Below are positions 48,839-59,228 of a stretch of DNA of 64,000 bases, in pieces. The notes under the pieces are model-generated. The model did not search any database. It was not told the origin of the DNA and saw only the letters and a program-made list of their open reading frames with translations. Each line of letters starts with the position of its first letter. Positions within the stretch are counted from its first letter, which is position 1. The DNA comes from Ilyomonas sp965199845 (GTDB taxonomy: Bacteria; Bacteroidota; Bacteroidia; Chitinophagales; Chitinophagaceae), in contig CBDATZ010000008.1 of the NCBI GenBank assembly GCA_965199845.1, positions 1-64,000 of the forward strand. The letters are read 5' to 3'. A program made the translations under genes and the position numbers.

Positions 48839-48982
48839 CCTTCTTTATAAATTTTACTTATTACTTATTTGAGTAAAAATTTTATGTTTTAATATTAAAT
48901 TTTACCCGGAAGTGATTCGTATAAATTATGATAAAATAAGTAGCGTTTTTAGTTTGGCCATATATAGCAATAAATTTGCCAT

Positions 48983-50059
48983 TTATGATAACGCGAAGTT
49001 TACTGCAGCGAGAAGCCCGTTAGCTGCCTGTTGATGATTAAAGGGCTGCACAAGACGAACAGCATTAGCAGAAAATGAATCAAGCAGTTCTCTGTTGTTA
49101 AGCAAGTGTAAGGCGCGCTTTGCCCATATATCCGCATCCAAAGGCAATACATAGCCATTCTCACCATTTATAATTAAATCATTAGCTGCACCAGCGTTAT
49201 CACAAGTGATTACAGGCGTGCCGGAAGCGCAGGCTTCATTAGCCACTACGCCCCAGGGATCGTTAAGAGAAGGAAACAAAAACAGTTTTGCATTTGCATA
49301 AAAAGAAGGAAGTGTTTGCTGATCGAGATAGCCGGCGAAATAATAATTAATATTATTTTTTTCAAGTTCTGCCAGCATTTGTTGTCGCATATCGCCTTCT
49401 CCAATAATTAATACTCTCAAATTTGGAATTTGTTTGTCTAATATTTTTGCTATCTCTACAAAAAACATCGGCATTTTTCGTTCTACAATTTGCCCCGAAA
49501 ACATAATATGATATTCCCTGCTTTCCATGGGTAACGGCGTAAACCTTGCATTATCTATACAAAGGCAGCTCTTAAACATCTTGCGTTCCGGTACACCATA
49601 ACTTTTATATAAATCAAAACCGCTTTTAGCTGGTGTTGCAAATGCTTTTGTCTGACTAAAAACAAATTTTCTTATTGTTTTCTGGGCAAAAGAGAAATTA
49701 CGTTCAGATACATACGTTCCATCATTATATACAACGAGTTTTTTTCGTTTCAACATGCACCAAAAGACACCGTATAACATAGTTGGTTTAAAAGCTGTGA
49801 TAATTAAAACATCCGGGTTTAGTTTGTTTAAAAGCTTCCATATCTCCGGATGATTATGCACGAAATGATCTGCTTTATCTGTAAGAAAATATTGCTCATA
49901 ATTGCCTGTTTCAACCTTCCAGATTCTGTCTGGCTCCAGGCGGGCGCAATAAATAACGGCATAACAAGGATTTTGCTCTTTTATCAGCTCGTGCATTCGT
50001 TCACGGTAAGGCGCAGCTGTTTGTGTTAAATAAACGATGCAGGGAGATTTTTTATTCAT
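48983..50059 (-). CDS. GT4-family glycosyltransferase
   Basis: 358 residues. It opens CIVYLTQTAAPYRERMHELI. Donor-binding half: MFSGQIVERKMPMFFVEIA, then LFLFPSLNDPWGVVANEACA with the conserved Glu, and GTPVITCDNAGAANDLI. No membrane helix. One of three GT4 genes in the locus; donor and linkage cannot be read from sequence. Confidence 0.88.
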   Translation of the reverse strand: MNKKSPCIVYLTQTAAPYRERMHELIKEQNPCYAVIYCARLEPDRIWKVETGNYEQYFLTDKADHFVHNHPEIWKLLNKLNPDVLIITAFKPTMLYGVFWCMLKRKKLVVYNDGTYVSERNFSFAQKTIRKFVFSQTKAFATPAKSGFDLYKSYGVPERKMFKSCLCIDNARFTPLPMESREYHIMFSGQIVERKMPMFFVEIAKILDKQIPNLRVLIIGEGDMRQQMLAELEKNNINYYFAGYLDQQTLPSFYANAKLFLFPSLNDPWGVVANEACASGTPVITCDNAGAANDLIINGENGYVLPLDADIWAKRALHLLNNRELLDSFSANAVRLVQPFNHQQAANGLLAAVNFALS

Positions 50060-50133
50060 CTATTTGATAATATGTTTAGGATGTTTCGTTACTTTTTGAA
50101 AGAATCCCACAAAAATGGAAACAATGTTTTTAA

Positions 50134-50957
50134 CTAAAGCTTACTTACGACTTCATAATAATGAGATGGAAAATGGGTTTTAATAAAATATAAATATTCT
50201 TTATAAGCCAATCCCTTATGACTGTATAAATATTTAATCCGGTCTTTTAAACTTGTACTCTGAGATTTCCAGCTCTTGCCATGGTCGTCTTCGCAAAACC
50301 CCAAAGTGCCTGGTGCAACAACAACCGGAAAGCCATTCTTTTTCGCTGTTAATGTATAGTCATAATCAGCAATACCGTGAGTATAAGAAGATGACAACAT
50401 ACCTATTTGCTGTGAAATTTCGCGAGGTACCAGCATTATATTGGCATTATCTAAATCGCATTCAGCAAAAGTTTCGTTGTCTTGTATAATGTAATTTTTA
50501 ACTCTTTCTGGAGAAAATAATTTTCTTCCGCCGTAACTCGTAATGCCTGTAATGCTTTCTTTTGTACTGCCTACACAAATAGATAGTTTGCTATGCTGTT
50601 GTAAAACAGTAATAAAAATCTTAAACAGATTTTTGATTGCAATTTTTTTCAAGATGGTATCATAGTTAACTAGCAAAAAAAAATAGGATTATCTTTCTGT
50701 GCTTATATCCATGATTCCCTCATTCCGCCAGTCCAGAAAAGTGAACCAGTATCGTGAAAGGCATCTGCATTGAGAAAAACTGTTTTTACAACTTCTGTAG
50801 TACCATGAGCTGAAGCATTATTTGTAAGATAAATTGCTAATCTACTATTTTCAGTAAGAGGTTGCTCATTCAGTATGTGTAAGCAAGAAAACGTTTTCTC
50901 TTTTCGATTAAATGTTATAATAAGAACAGCTGTTTCCATGCAGAAAGTAAGTTGCAT
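50134..50957 (-). pseudogene. GT2-family glycosyltransferase with a stop and a frameshift
   Basis: Two frames make one GT2 enzyme of about 270 residues. The first part reads AVLIITFNRKEKTFSCLHIL and FWTGGMRESW, then an in-frame TAA at 50703-50705. The following codons still read AQKDNPIFF, and adding one T to the nine-T run at 50675-50683 restores LLVNYDTILKKIAIKNLF and the C-terminal half (ADYDYTLTAKKNGFPVV). Two independent defects make this the best candidate for a true pseudogene in the locus. The position of the DxD-like motif is NYDT. Confidence 0.78.
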
Positions 50958-50988
50958 TTTTTAAAATTTATAAATACAGTAATAATAC

Positions 50989-52497
50989 TTATTTTATGCC
51001 AATACCTTGTTTCACATATTTAGTAAGTGAAATATAAAACACAAGCATTAACAGGATAATAGTGAAATAGTTAATATCTCTGATAAACTGAATTTTAAAT
51101 TGGTTTACTAATAGAAAAAGAAACAAGATATTAAAGCCTAATAAAGTATCTGTTGTAAAATGATCTTTCTTTCTTATCGACCAATATGTTTTCCAACCTG
51201 CCACCAATGAATGAATAAATAAAAACATCATACACAAAAAACCCCAAGGTCCCCACATTACGTAAGAACTCATATAAAGGTTATGATAATCGGACACGCC
51301 AGCCATATTATTTTGCTCCTTTCCAAAGTGAACAAGCCGATATTCATCCGGAGACACAAAATAACCTCTACCTATGAAGGGATTTGTTTTTTTTACCTGA
51401 TCCATAGCATACGGAAATAATCCGCCCCGATTAAGCTGATCTCCATTTATGATGCTTTCTAATGTCATATGCTGAAAATCTACACTCTCTTCCGTTCGTT
51501 CCTGAAATACACTCGTGTCAATAAAAGTATAAATGTTGTTTAGCAAAAACAGTCCGGTAGAACCCACAATTAATAAAACAATAATTCGTGATTTTAATCT
51601 TTTGCCGAGCATGATAACTGCCGAAATAAAGATCATAGGTAATAGCAATATGGAAGACCGTGTACCCGATAATACAATAGATATAAGAGCGATAAGTATA
51701 GTAAATAGGCTTAAATAAAAATAGAATTTATTCTTCTTAAGAGAGCTTCCACTTAATATGCCAGGAAGAAGTAGACCAATAAGCGATGCACAAAATTCGG
51801 CAAACGCTTCAAAATTATTGAGTGTAGAACCACTTCTTACAATGTTAAGATCAAATTCAATATTCTCGTCAATATTTGGAAAAAATGGAAACGGAGAGTA
51901 ATAAAATACGTATTTCTGGTTTACGGCTACTATAAATTCATAACTAAAAAAAATACATATTATAAGAATTATTTTATAAATATTATTTTCTGTAAGTGGC
52001 ATCTTAGACAGAAAATAAAATAAAAACAACATCATTCCAAATGCAAAAAAGTTTTGTAATTCAATTCCTGCCGGAAAAGTGTTACCACCCGTAACACTCA
52101 AAAAATCCATAATCAACCAAAGTAACAAAGCTGTTTTGATTGATTTATCTAAAACTGAAGAGGTGGTAAAAGTAATTTTACCATTTATAGCCATATAAAA
52201 AACAATTGAAGCAAAAGCAGATATGTTGTAATTGCCGCCAAACTTAATTCCAAAAATAAAAAAATTACCGATAAATAATTGTAAGAAGAATGACACTAAG
52301 TCGTGCCTGTGAAGGTTATTATAGAATAAACCAACCATTAGAGCCAAAGCAACTGCGTTTACCGGTGGTGGATAAATTGAGTATGTAAAAGAACCACATA
52401 GGATAAGCATAGCGGTTGTAAGAAGTAACGTCCAGTCAAAGACTTTTTCTTTTTGTATATCTTTTACTGTATTTGCAGATAATGTTTGAGCTATCAT
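50989..52497 (-). CDS. O-antigen ligase/polymerase-like membrane protein (Wzy type)
   Basis: 502 residues with about eleven to twelve membrane helices. The large periplasmic loop (about 330-430) includes GRGYFVSPDEYRLVHFG and DYHNLYMSSYVMWGPWGF, the His-containing Wzy_C signature. It polymerises lipid-linked repeat units on the periplasmic face, or ligates them. Being the only such gene beside a flippase and a Wzc-like kinase, it is most likely the polymerase of a Wzx/Wzy pathway. Confidence 0.85.
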   Translation of the reverse strand: MIAQTLSANTVKDIQKEKVFDWTLLLTTAMLILCGSFTYSIYPPPVNAVALALMVGLFYNNLHRHDLVSFFLQLFIGNFFIFGIKFGGNYNISAFASIVFYMAINGKITFTTSSVLDKSIKTALLLWLIMDFLSVTGGNTFPAGIELQNFFAFGMMLFLFYFLSKMPLTENNIYKIILIICIFFSYEFIVAVNQKYVFYYSPFPFFPNIDENIEFDLNIVRSGSTLNNFEAFAEFCASLIGLLLPGILSGSSLKKNKFYFYLSLFTILIALISIVLSGTRSSILLLPMIFISAVIMLGKRLKSRIIVLLIVGSTGLFLLNNIYTFIDTSVFQERTEESVDFQHMTLESIINGDQLNRGGLFPYAMDQVKKTNPFIGRGYFVSPDEYRLVHFGKEQNNMAGVSDYHNLYMSSYVMWGPWGFLCMMFLFIHSLVAGWKTYWSIRKKDHFTTDTLLGFNILFLFLLVNQFKIQFIRDINYFTIILLMLVFYISLTKYVKQGIGIK

Positions 52498-52554
52498 TTT
52501 AATAATATATTATAAACAATAAGGATCATTCATTTTCAAAATTTTATTCAGCAA

Positions 52555-53787
52555 TTAGCTTTTTAGAAGATTTAAATAAAGCAATTTTTCATACAACTTA
52601 CCAAAAGCTTTTACTTGTGTTTCGGTCGAAAATTTCGATTTCGCAATTTCAGAAATTGTGCTTCGGTCAAGCTTATCTATGTTCTTAATACAAATCAGTA
52701 ACGCTTCCTTTAAACCTTTTGCAGACATTTCATTTGCTAAATAACCATTTTCTCCATTGGTAATTGTTTCTGTTAAACCACCTATATTAAAGCCAACCAC
52801 AGGCGTACCGCAGCAAAGGCTTTCTACCATTGCATTGGGAAGGTTGTCTTCCCGGCTTGGCAACAAAAAAATATCTGCATCATTATAAATTTGGCTGATT
52901 TTCTTTTCATCATTTATGCTTCCTTCATACTTTATTTCCGGAAGCTGTGAAGATTTTTTTACATGACCCACAGCTGTAAAATGGCAACTGTTAAGAATGG
53001 TTTTGTCTTGTAATATTTCTAAAATAAAATCAAAACCTTTTCTGTAATTGTGCAGGCTTTCTGCTACAAACAAAATGTTGACTTTACTCTTTTGGCTTTT
53101 ACTTTTTTTGTTTATTGTAAAAATATCTGTGTCAATTCCATTCGGAATACAATAATGAGGAAACCTGCTCAGCAAATCAGATTGTTCAGACAAATGTTGT
53201 AACCATTTGGATGGAGTTACTAGTGTAAGCTTATACAGCGGCACACTATTTAAAGCTTCTTTTTTTAGTCTGATTTGCTCGTCATCCACATCTATCATAG
53301 CCTTGCGAAAACGATTTTCGTCTTCTTTATAATGAAAACCACCCTGAAATGGATTCATATCATGTAACGTCCATACAATTGGTTTTTCGTTATAACGAAA
53401 AAATGTTTTAAAATCAATAAAATTCGAGATAAAATGAAGATGAATAATATCTGCCTCTTTTACGAGCGGATGCTGGTGCACATTGGGATAAGGTGTTTTA
53501 GCAAAAGAAAAAAGCTCAATTTTATATTTATATTTTCTGATTGAAAAATCGTTTTTTTGTTCCATATTCAGCGGTAACCCTATTTTCTTAAGAACACGCA
53601 GCACTAAATCAAAAAGATGAATTTTTTTATGATATTGAAATGCGGTATCAGATTCTTCCCCTTTATAAAGAAACAAAAACTTACTTTCATAACCGTGTTG
53701 CAAAAGAGCATTGTGTAAACGTAAAGCAGCTATACCTGAGCCTCCTTTCTTAAATGTTGTTATGTGAAGAATTTTCTTTTTGTTCAT
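52555..53787 (-). CDS. GT4-family glycosyltransferase
   Basis: 410 residues. It opens ILHITTFKKGGSGIAALRLH, with GxGxA near the start. IVWTLHDMNPFQGGFHY is a segment common in this WcaC-like group. The donor site is IFLLPSREDNLPNAMVESLC with GTPVVGFNIGGLTETI. Cytoplasmic. It lies between the polymerase and the GT11 gene. Confidence 0.88.
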   Translation of the reverse strand: MNKKKILHITTFKKGGSGIAALRLHNALLQHGYESKFLFLYKGEESDTAFQYHKKIHLFDLVLRVLKKIGLPLNMEQKNDFSIRKYKYKIELFSFAKTPYPNVHQHPLVKEADIIHLHFISNFIDFKTFFRYNEKPIVWTLHDMNPFQGGFHYKEDENRFRKAMIDVDDEQIRLKKEALNSVPLYKLTLVTPSKWLQHLSEQSDLLSRFPHYCIPNGIDTDIFTINKKSKSQKSKVNILFVAESLHNYRKGFDFILEILQDKTILNSCHFTAVGHVKKSSQLPEIKYEGSINDEKKISQIYNDADIFLLPSREDNLPNAMVESLCCGTPVVGFNIGGLTETITNGENGYLANEMSAKGLKEALLICIKNIDKLDRSTISEIAKSKFSTETQVKAFGKLYEKLLYLNLLKS

Positions 53788-53831
53788 CTATAAAAAAAAT
53801 TATCTGATTTATGAGCTTAGGCGATAAACTT

Positions 53832-54683
53832 TTATAAAAAATATTTATTAAATCTATCGAGAGATACATCTTCATCTTTGGTTTCCATAAATAAAAGATC
53901 CTGGTTGCCTAAGAAAGCTGCCCAACTCGAAAATGTACTTGGTGGTCCTAAAATATACTTACAATGAGAAAGGAGAAATATGTCTTCAGCAGATGAACCT
54001 TTGGCATAAATAATATTCAGATTTTCTTCATCGTCAAATATCAATTCCTCATTCGAAACAATAATAAACAAACACTCATCTAACTGAGAAGCAATACATT
54101 TCATTTTTGCATAATACTCTGCATTGCTATAAAAATATTTTCCACCTATCCATGTTTTGTAATCGCCTCTGCGTACATGAATACCAACTAATGTACAATG
54201 AGGAAAGTTATTTTTTATAGTGAGTAAGATTTGCCGGGCATTGTTAAAGTTAACCTCATTAAAAGACAATTTATCGCGCACAAAATTCTGATATTTTTTT
54301 ACGCCATCATAATACCTAAAAAACCAGTTTGTAACAACAATAGACCTTTGTCTTTTGTAAGAAATAAATTCTTTTTCAACAATAAAAGGTGTATTAATGA
54401 AAAGAATTTTTTGAAAAAAATTACGATTTCGATTTAAACAAATAATGCCGATAATCTTGTTTGCATAATTAAAAATAGAAGAATGAGAAAGTAACTTACT
54501 AAAGCGGATATTACCTGATTTTAAATTGTTTACATTCAAAAACTTATCAAAGTAATCTAATTTGGGATAAACAATGATATAATTATATTTAGCTGCAAAA
54601 GCAAGCAAATGGGCTATACTGGCAAGTTGATTGCCCAACTGCCCATAACTCGCTAAAAAATAAAGTTTGGATTTTTTTTCCAT
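53832..54683 (-). CDS. GT11-family (alpha-1,2-fucosyltransferase-like) enzyme
   Basis: 283 residues. GT11 signatures: GQLGNQLASIAHLLAFA at the start, VGIHVRRGDYKTW (the HxRRGDY GDP-binding motif), LFIIVSNEEL, and ILGPPSTFSSWAAFLG. The family transfers L-fucose from GDP-fucose in alpha-1,2 linkage. No GDP-fucose synthesis genes are in the window, but a GDP-mannose 3,5-epimerase-like gene is, so GDP-L-galactose is an alternative donor (inference). Confidence 0.87.
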   Translation of the reverse strand: MEKKSKLYFLASYGQLGNQLASIAHLLAFAAKYNYIIVYPKLDYFDKFLNVNNLKSGNIRFSKLLSHSSIFNYANKIIGIICLNRNRNFFQKILFINTPFIVEKEFISYKRQRSIVVTNWFFRYYDGVKKYQNFVRDKLSFNEVNFNNARQILLTIKNNFPHCTLVGIHVRRGDYKTWIGGKYFYSNAEYYAKMKCIASQLDECLFIIVSNEELIFDDEENLNIIYAKGSSAEDIFLLSHCKYILGPPSTFSSWAAFLGNQDLLFMETKDEDVSLDRFNKYFL

Positions 54684-54745
54684 TTGTTATTAATACAATA
54701 ATTCTAAATTGTAAGTGTAGTCTTTCTCTTTAAGCTTACAGGTAT

Positions 54746-56053
54746 TTATGAAACAGGCTGACCAACAGGATCTTTTTTTAATTTTTTTGAAATAAAAAAT
54801 ATCTGCAAAAAAATCATAAGGGCGTATGCAATTACATTCGATACGGCAACGCCTGTTTCCTGAAAATACTGCGCAGTTATAGTATAAAGAGCCACACAAG
54901 TAGTTGCTGCAATAGCATTGATAAGTAAGCTTTTCTTAGTATCGTGTAAAGCATTAATCATCGCATCAAAAATTGAATAGATTATCATTAAGCAACTTGT
55001 AACAGCTACTATATCTGCATATTTCATAGCATCATTATACTTTCCTGCTGTAAGATAATTAATAAGAAAAGGAGAAAACAGCCAGAATCCAACTAAACTG
55101 ATTGAAACCAAAAGGATTAAAAAGAGAGTGGTTTTTTTTATAGCTTGGATATTTCTGAGAACCGTATTTTTATAAATATCCGGTTCAAAAGTTTGATAAA
55201 ACGGAAATAATGCTGTGTATAGATAAGCGCCTATATTTTTTCCGATATTGTACAATCCTAATTCTTTGGGACGATGCAAACGCTCCAACGCAATGTTATC
55301 ATAAGTTAATAATGGTAAATACAGAAAAGAGGCTGGCAAAAGCGGAAGAACTAATTTAAACGCATTTCGTAATACATTTTTTCTGATAACCAGAGGTTGA
55401 TCTTTTAGTACATGAACTAAGGAAATAAGAAAAAATAAAATTTCAACAATCAAAACACCTAAGATTCTTCCATATAGTCCCATTTTTTCGTTAACAACAA
55501 AATAAAGTGACAAAATAGTGGTTAACACGCGGTAGCCTGACACAAAAAGGAAATACAAAAACGGCTTTTGACCAAGGCGATAATTAACCTGTACAAAGCT
55601 CTTATAAGTACTTAACACAGCACCTGTAAATACTAAAATTGCAAATGGAAAGAAGGGCAAAGTTGAGTTAGAATATTTCATGTACCAGAACACGCCCAGG
55701 CAACTAATTGGAAAGAAAACAACATTCCATAATAAACTAAATAATACAAGAGTAGCCAATACGTTTTTTCGTCCCTCTTCTGTTTCTTTAAAGAAGATAG
55801 TCATGTGGTAAGCCGGAAACGAAAGGCTATAAAAACAAACCAGAAAAAGACCAATCGAGTTTAAATAACCAAAATAGCCAAACTCTTCTGGTGTCATGTA
55901 CTTTGCAAAAACCGGAGAAGTAAATACAGATACACTAAAATTTATAACGGGAACCAATAAATAAAGACCGGTTGTCTTTAGCCTGTTAATAATTGTCTGT
56001 TTATTAAGAGAATATTTTTGAAAAAATTTTCGATTCAACCCAACAATCTGCAT
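54746..56053 (-). CDS. Oligosaccharide flippase (Wzx/MATE-like)
   Basis: 435 residues, about twelve membrane helices. It opens with a basic cytoplasmic stretch and LLVPVINFSVSVFTSPVFAKYMTPEEFGYFGY, the typical Wzx/RfbX start. LPLLPASFLYLPLLTYDNIAL lies mid-protein. It moves lipid-linked repeat units across the inner membrane. It lies between Wzc and the fucosyltransferase genes. Confidence 0.9.
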   Translation of the reverse strand: MQIVGLNRKFFQKYSLNKQTIINRLKTTGLYLLVPVINFSVSVFTSPVFAKYMTPEEFGYFGYLNSIGLFLVCFYSLSFPAYHMTIFFKETEEGRKNVLATLVLFSLLWNVVFFPISCLGVFWYMKYSNSTLPFFPFAILVFTGAVLSTYKSFVQVNYRLGQKPFLYFLFVSGYRVLTTILSLYFVVNEKMGLYGRILGVLIVEILFFLISLVHVLKDQPLVIRKNVLRNAFKLVLPLLPASFLYLPLLTYDNIALERLHRPKELGLYNIGKNIGAYLYTALFPFYQTFEPDIYKNTVLRNIQAIKKTTLFLILLVSISLVGFWLFSPFLINYLTAGKYNDAMKYADIVAVTSCLMIIYSIFDAMINALHDTKKSLLINAIAATTCVALYTITAQYFQETGVAVSNVIAYALMIFLQIFFISKKLKKDPVGQPVS

Positions 56054-56192
56054 AAGCCTATTTACCGTTATTCAATCTGGTTTCATAAGAATTGTATTGC
56101 ATAGTATAAGCGTATTGCTTTTTTATTACTTAAAAAAATACCTGCTAAGCAAAAAAATCTTATGTTAGTAAGTGCTGTTTGTAATAAAACAA

Positions 56193-58505
56193 TCATCCAA
56201 GCTTTTCGTCAATGGCTTTTGTTTTATATACTTCATTCTTATATTGATATTTATTTCCGTATCCATAACCACGTCCATATCCTTTCTTAAAGAAACCTCT
56301 GCCTTTTACGGAATTGAAAATGATTACCGGATTTTTCAGATCTCTTAATTTGCCGCTTTCTTCTAACGATTGAATCATGGCTTTTGGAGTATAACCATGT
56401 CTTACTACAAACAAAGTCATATCACAATATTCAGTAAGAAGGTAAGCATCTGCAACCGGGTCAACCGGTGCCGTATCTACAATTACATAATCATATTTTC
56501 CTTCCAGGTAATGAAACAAATCATTCAGCTTTTCATTCAGTAATATTTCAGTCGGGTCAACATCGCCGGTACCAACAGGAATTATAAATAAATTATTATA
56601 TTCAGATTGAAAAACAATTTCCTCAACTGTACAAGTACTTTCCAGGAAATTAATAACACCCGAGTTTTTACTGAGGTTAAAAAGTTCCGTTGTTCTTGGA
56701 CTTCGTAAATCCAAATCAATCAAAGCAACTCTTTTTTGAGTCGAAGCAAGACTAACCGCCAGATTGTTGCTAACAAAACTTTTGCCTTCGCCTGTAATGC
56801 TCGAGGTAACTAAAATTTTCTTTTGCAGTTTTCGATTACTAAACAAACCAATAGAAGCTCTCAAGTGCCTGAACTGCTCAGTAATAAAATGATTATTAGG
56901 TGAGTTGATTGCAATGATATTATCACTTTTTACATTGGTTAATTCTGCAACAATAGGAATATCCGAATAGCTTTCTATATCGTTACGGAACAACACTTTG
57001 GTACTAAATAATTCTTTAGCGCTTACAAAAGCAATTCCTAAACCTAAGGCTGCAACGAGTGCGGCTATAAAAGCGAAAGATTTTTTTGGGCTTTCGGGAA
57101 ACTCATCCGCCTGTGCCGGATCTATTACTCTGCTGTCAGCTACTGCTGAAGCATAAGTTAAGTTTGTTTCTTCGCGCTTTTGTAATAAGAAAGAATAAAC
57201 ACTGCTTTTAATAGCTTGCTGCCTGCTAATTTCCAACAATTCTCTTTCTTTTTGTGGTATTGTCTGTAAGTTGGAAGAATAGCCACCATTTGTTGCAGAC
57301 AAATTTTTACGGCTGGCTACTAAGCTACTTTTTCGGGTTTTAATATTATCCTGAAGGCTTTGTTTTATTTTAGTAATACGATCGGCTATTCCAACAACAA
57401 TCGGGTTATTTTCTCCTGTTATTTTTCTTTGCTTGTCGTATTCAAGCTCCGATGAATTCAAATCTTCTACTAACGCCGTTAATACCGGATCGCTTACACC
57501 ATTTGCTATTGGCACAATACCAACCTTATTATCGTTAGATTTTGCAAAATCTTCAATCTGGTCTAATACAGACATCTGTACATTAATGTCTGCCACCTTC
57601 TGGTCATTTTCACCCACATTCTGTAGGAAAACTTTTCCTTGTTCGCTAAGATCAAATACACCTTGCTGTGCTTTATACTGCTGTATTTTGGCTTCAATAT
57701 CGCTCAATTCACCTTCAACATTTTTTAACCTGTCGTCTAAAAATGTAAGCGTGTTTGAGGCTAAATTATTTTTTTCTTTTACGGCATCCTGGCTGTAGGT
57801 TGCAATCAGGTTGTTTAAGAAGTCTACACCACGTTGCGGCACCTCATCTTTATAAGTAAGATCTATTATAGTAGATACTTTGCTCGATGTATTTACTTCT
57901 AAACCCAGCACAAGTAGGTTTGCCAGTTTCGAAACATTAATCAGCGAAAACGACAATGGACCTTTTGGCTGCTCAATTTGTTTTTTATTTTTTTCAAATT
58001 TTAAAACACCGTAAGGTGTATTTACCCATTGGTTTAAAGGATAATTGCTGTTGGCGATATGAATCTGACCACTTTTATCATACGTAAAATTCACCGGAAT
58101 TTTTGTTTCCTTTATATTATCCGGATTTTGAACCTGAATAGAAATGGGAGATGTTGTGTACGCAGAAGCTGTTCTGAAGCGGAGTTTTTCGGAAACAGGA
58201 GCGTAGAATCCTAAATTTTTTACTACGTTTTGTACTAACATTTTGGAATGAAGTATTTCTGTTTCATTCTCAACAATGGTTTTTTCGGAATAAATATTTA
58301 AAGATTCCAGGATTTTCGAGTCTTCTACACCCTTTTTTTCATCTTTGATAGAAATGGTTGCAGCAACATTATATACAGGCGACGTTACACTTATATAAAT
58401 GTAAGCCAGTACAAAGCAGACAATTATCAGAGCAGTAAACAGCGGCCAATAAGGCAGGTAGCGAAATTTTACTGAACTGAGAAAACTATTTTGATTTTTT
58501 TGCAT
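56193..58505 (-). CDS. Wzc-like polysaccharide tyrosine autokinase
   Basis: 770 residues. The Wzz domain has membrane helix 1 (about 20-40), a long coiled-coil periplasmic region (about 230-430) and helix 2 (about 475-495, PKKSFAFIAALVAALGLGIA). The cytoplasmic BY-kinase domain follows: Walker A SSITGEGKSFVSNN, Walker A' ALIDLDLRSPRT, Walker B DYVIVDTAPVDP. The C-terminus is Tyr-rich (GYGRGYGYGNKYQYKNEVY), the autophosphorylation cluster. It controls chain length and export. The partner outer-membrane Wza-like gene is not in the window. Confidence 0.93.
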   Translation of the reverse strand: MQKNQNSFLSSVKFRYLPYWPLFTALIIVCFVLAYIYISVTSPVYNVAATISIKDEKKGVEDSKILESLNIYSEKTIVENETEILHSKMLVQNVVKNLGFYAPVSEKLRFRTASAYTTSPISIQVQNPDNIKETKIPVNFTYDKSGQIHIANSNYPLNQWVNTPYGVLKFEKNKKQIEQPKGPLSFSLINVSKLANLLVLGLEVNTSSKVSTIIDLTYKDEVPQRGVDFLNNLIATYSQDAVKEKNNLASNTLTFLDDRLKNVEGELSDIEAKIQQYKAQQGVFDLSEQGKVFLQNVGENDQKVADINVQMSVLDQIEDFAKSNDNKVGIVPIANGVSDPVLTALVEDLNSSELEYDKQRKITGENNPIVVGIADRITKIKQSLQDNIKTRKSSLVASRKNLSATNGGYSSNLQTIPQKERELLEISRQQAIKSSVYSFLLQKREETNLTYASAVADSRVIDPAQADEFPESPKKSFAFIAALVAALGLGIAFVSAKELFSTKVLFRNDIESYSDIPIVAELTNVKSDNIIAINSPNNHFITEQFRHLRASIGLFSNRKLQKKILVTSSITGEGKSFVSNNLAVSLASTQKRVALIDLDLRSPRTTELFNLSKNSGVINFLESTCTVEEIVFQSEYNNLFIIPVGTGDVDPTEILLNEKLNDLFHYLEGKYDYVIVDTAPVDPVADAYLLTEYCDMTLFVVRHGYTPKAMIQSLEESGKLRDLKNPVIIFNSVKGRGFFKKGYGRGYGYGNKYQYKNEVYKTKAIDEKLG

Positions 58506-59204
58506 GTTTATCCTGTTTTGTAAGAATTTTTGTTAGACTTTGTAAGCCTTTATTAAGAATAAAATTTTATTGAATAAATTATTGATTCCAATTTGTAACG
58601 TGATAGTTTGGTTATTACGCATTTGCTTTTAAATAAAGCTACATTTTATTCGGCTAAAAAAAAACGTTTTTATACATAAAAAAGTTTGTTTCAGTTAAGT
58701 TCTCATCTCAGAATTAGAACAATTTTCTGATTTTCTTATAATTTGACTCAGTTTAAAACTGAATTTGTTTGGTTGATAATTTCCTGCAAAGTTCAAATAC
58801 AATATTTAAAAAACAGAATACTCGCTTAAAATGTTTTCAAAAAAATCTTTCATAAATTTTTTAAGTCAATTCTAAAAAAATGATATAGCAAGTAAATATC
58901 AACCAATAAAACTTTATATCTTTTATGCATATAACAGTATTTATATTCTACTTGTTTGCTGCAATTTTATAAAAAAGAAAATATTGGTTTTAAAGTTCGG
59001 TAAATAAGCAAACCAAAGGCCATTTTTTAAAATGATGGTATTTCTATAATATTCATACTCCTACTGACTGTTTTCGAGAATAAAAGTTTCATAATGAGAC
59101 AGCCGTCTTATGAAATTTTTCTAACCTGGCGCATTTATTTTGGTCTGGCAAACTATTCTCAACATAATATCCATCATTATAAAAGTTGATCAAAAGAAAA
59201 AGGC
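58506..59204. other. AT-rich regulatory spacer upstream of the wzc gene
   Basis: No gene seen in about 700 bp. A minus-strand TGAACTTTG at about 58786-58794 resembles a -7 box and could start a transcript with a leader of about 280 bases. No clear -33 element was found. The long leader suggests post-initiation control of the exopolysaccharide operon (inference). Confidence 0.4.
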
Positions 59205-59228
59205 TTATTTAAATAAGCCTTTTTCTTT
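59193..59228 (-). terminator. Perfect palindrome at the end of the epimerase gene
   Basis: AAAGAAAAAGGCTTATTT followed directly by its reverse complement. It overlaps the last codons of the 59205 gene and separates it from the wzc operon. Confidence 0.75.
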
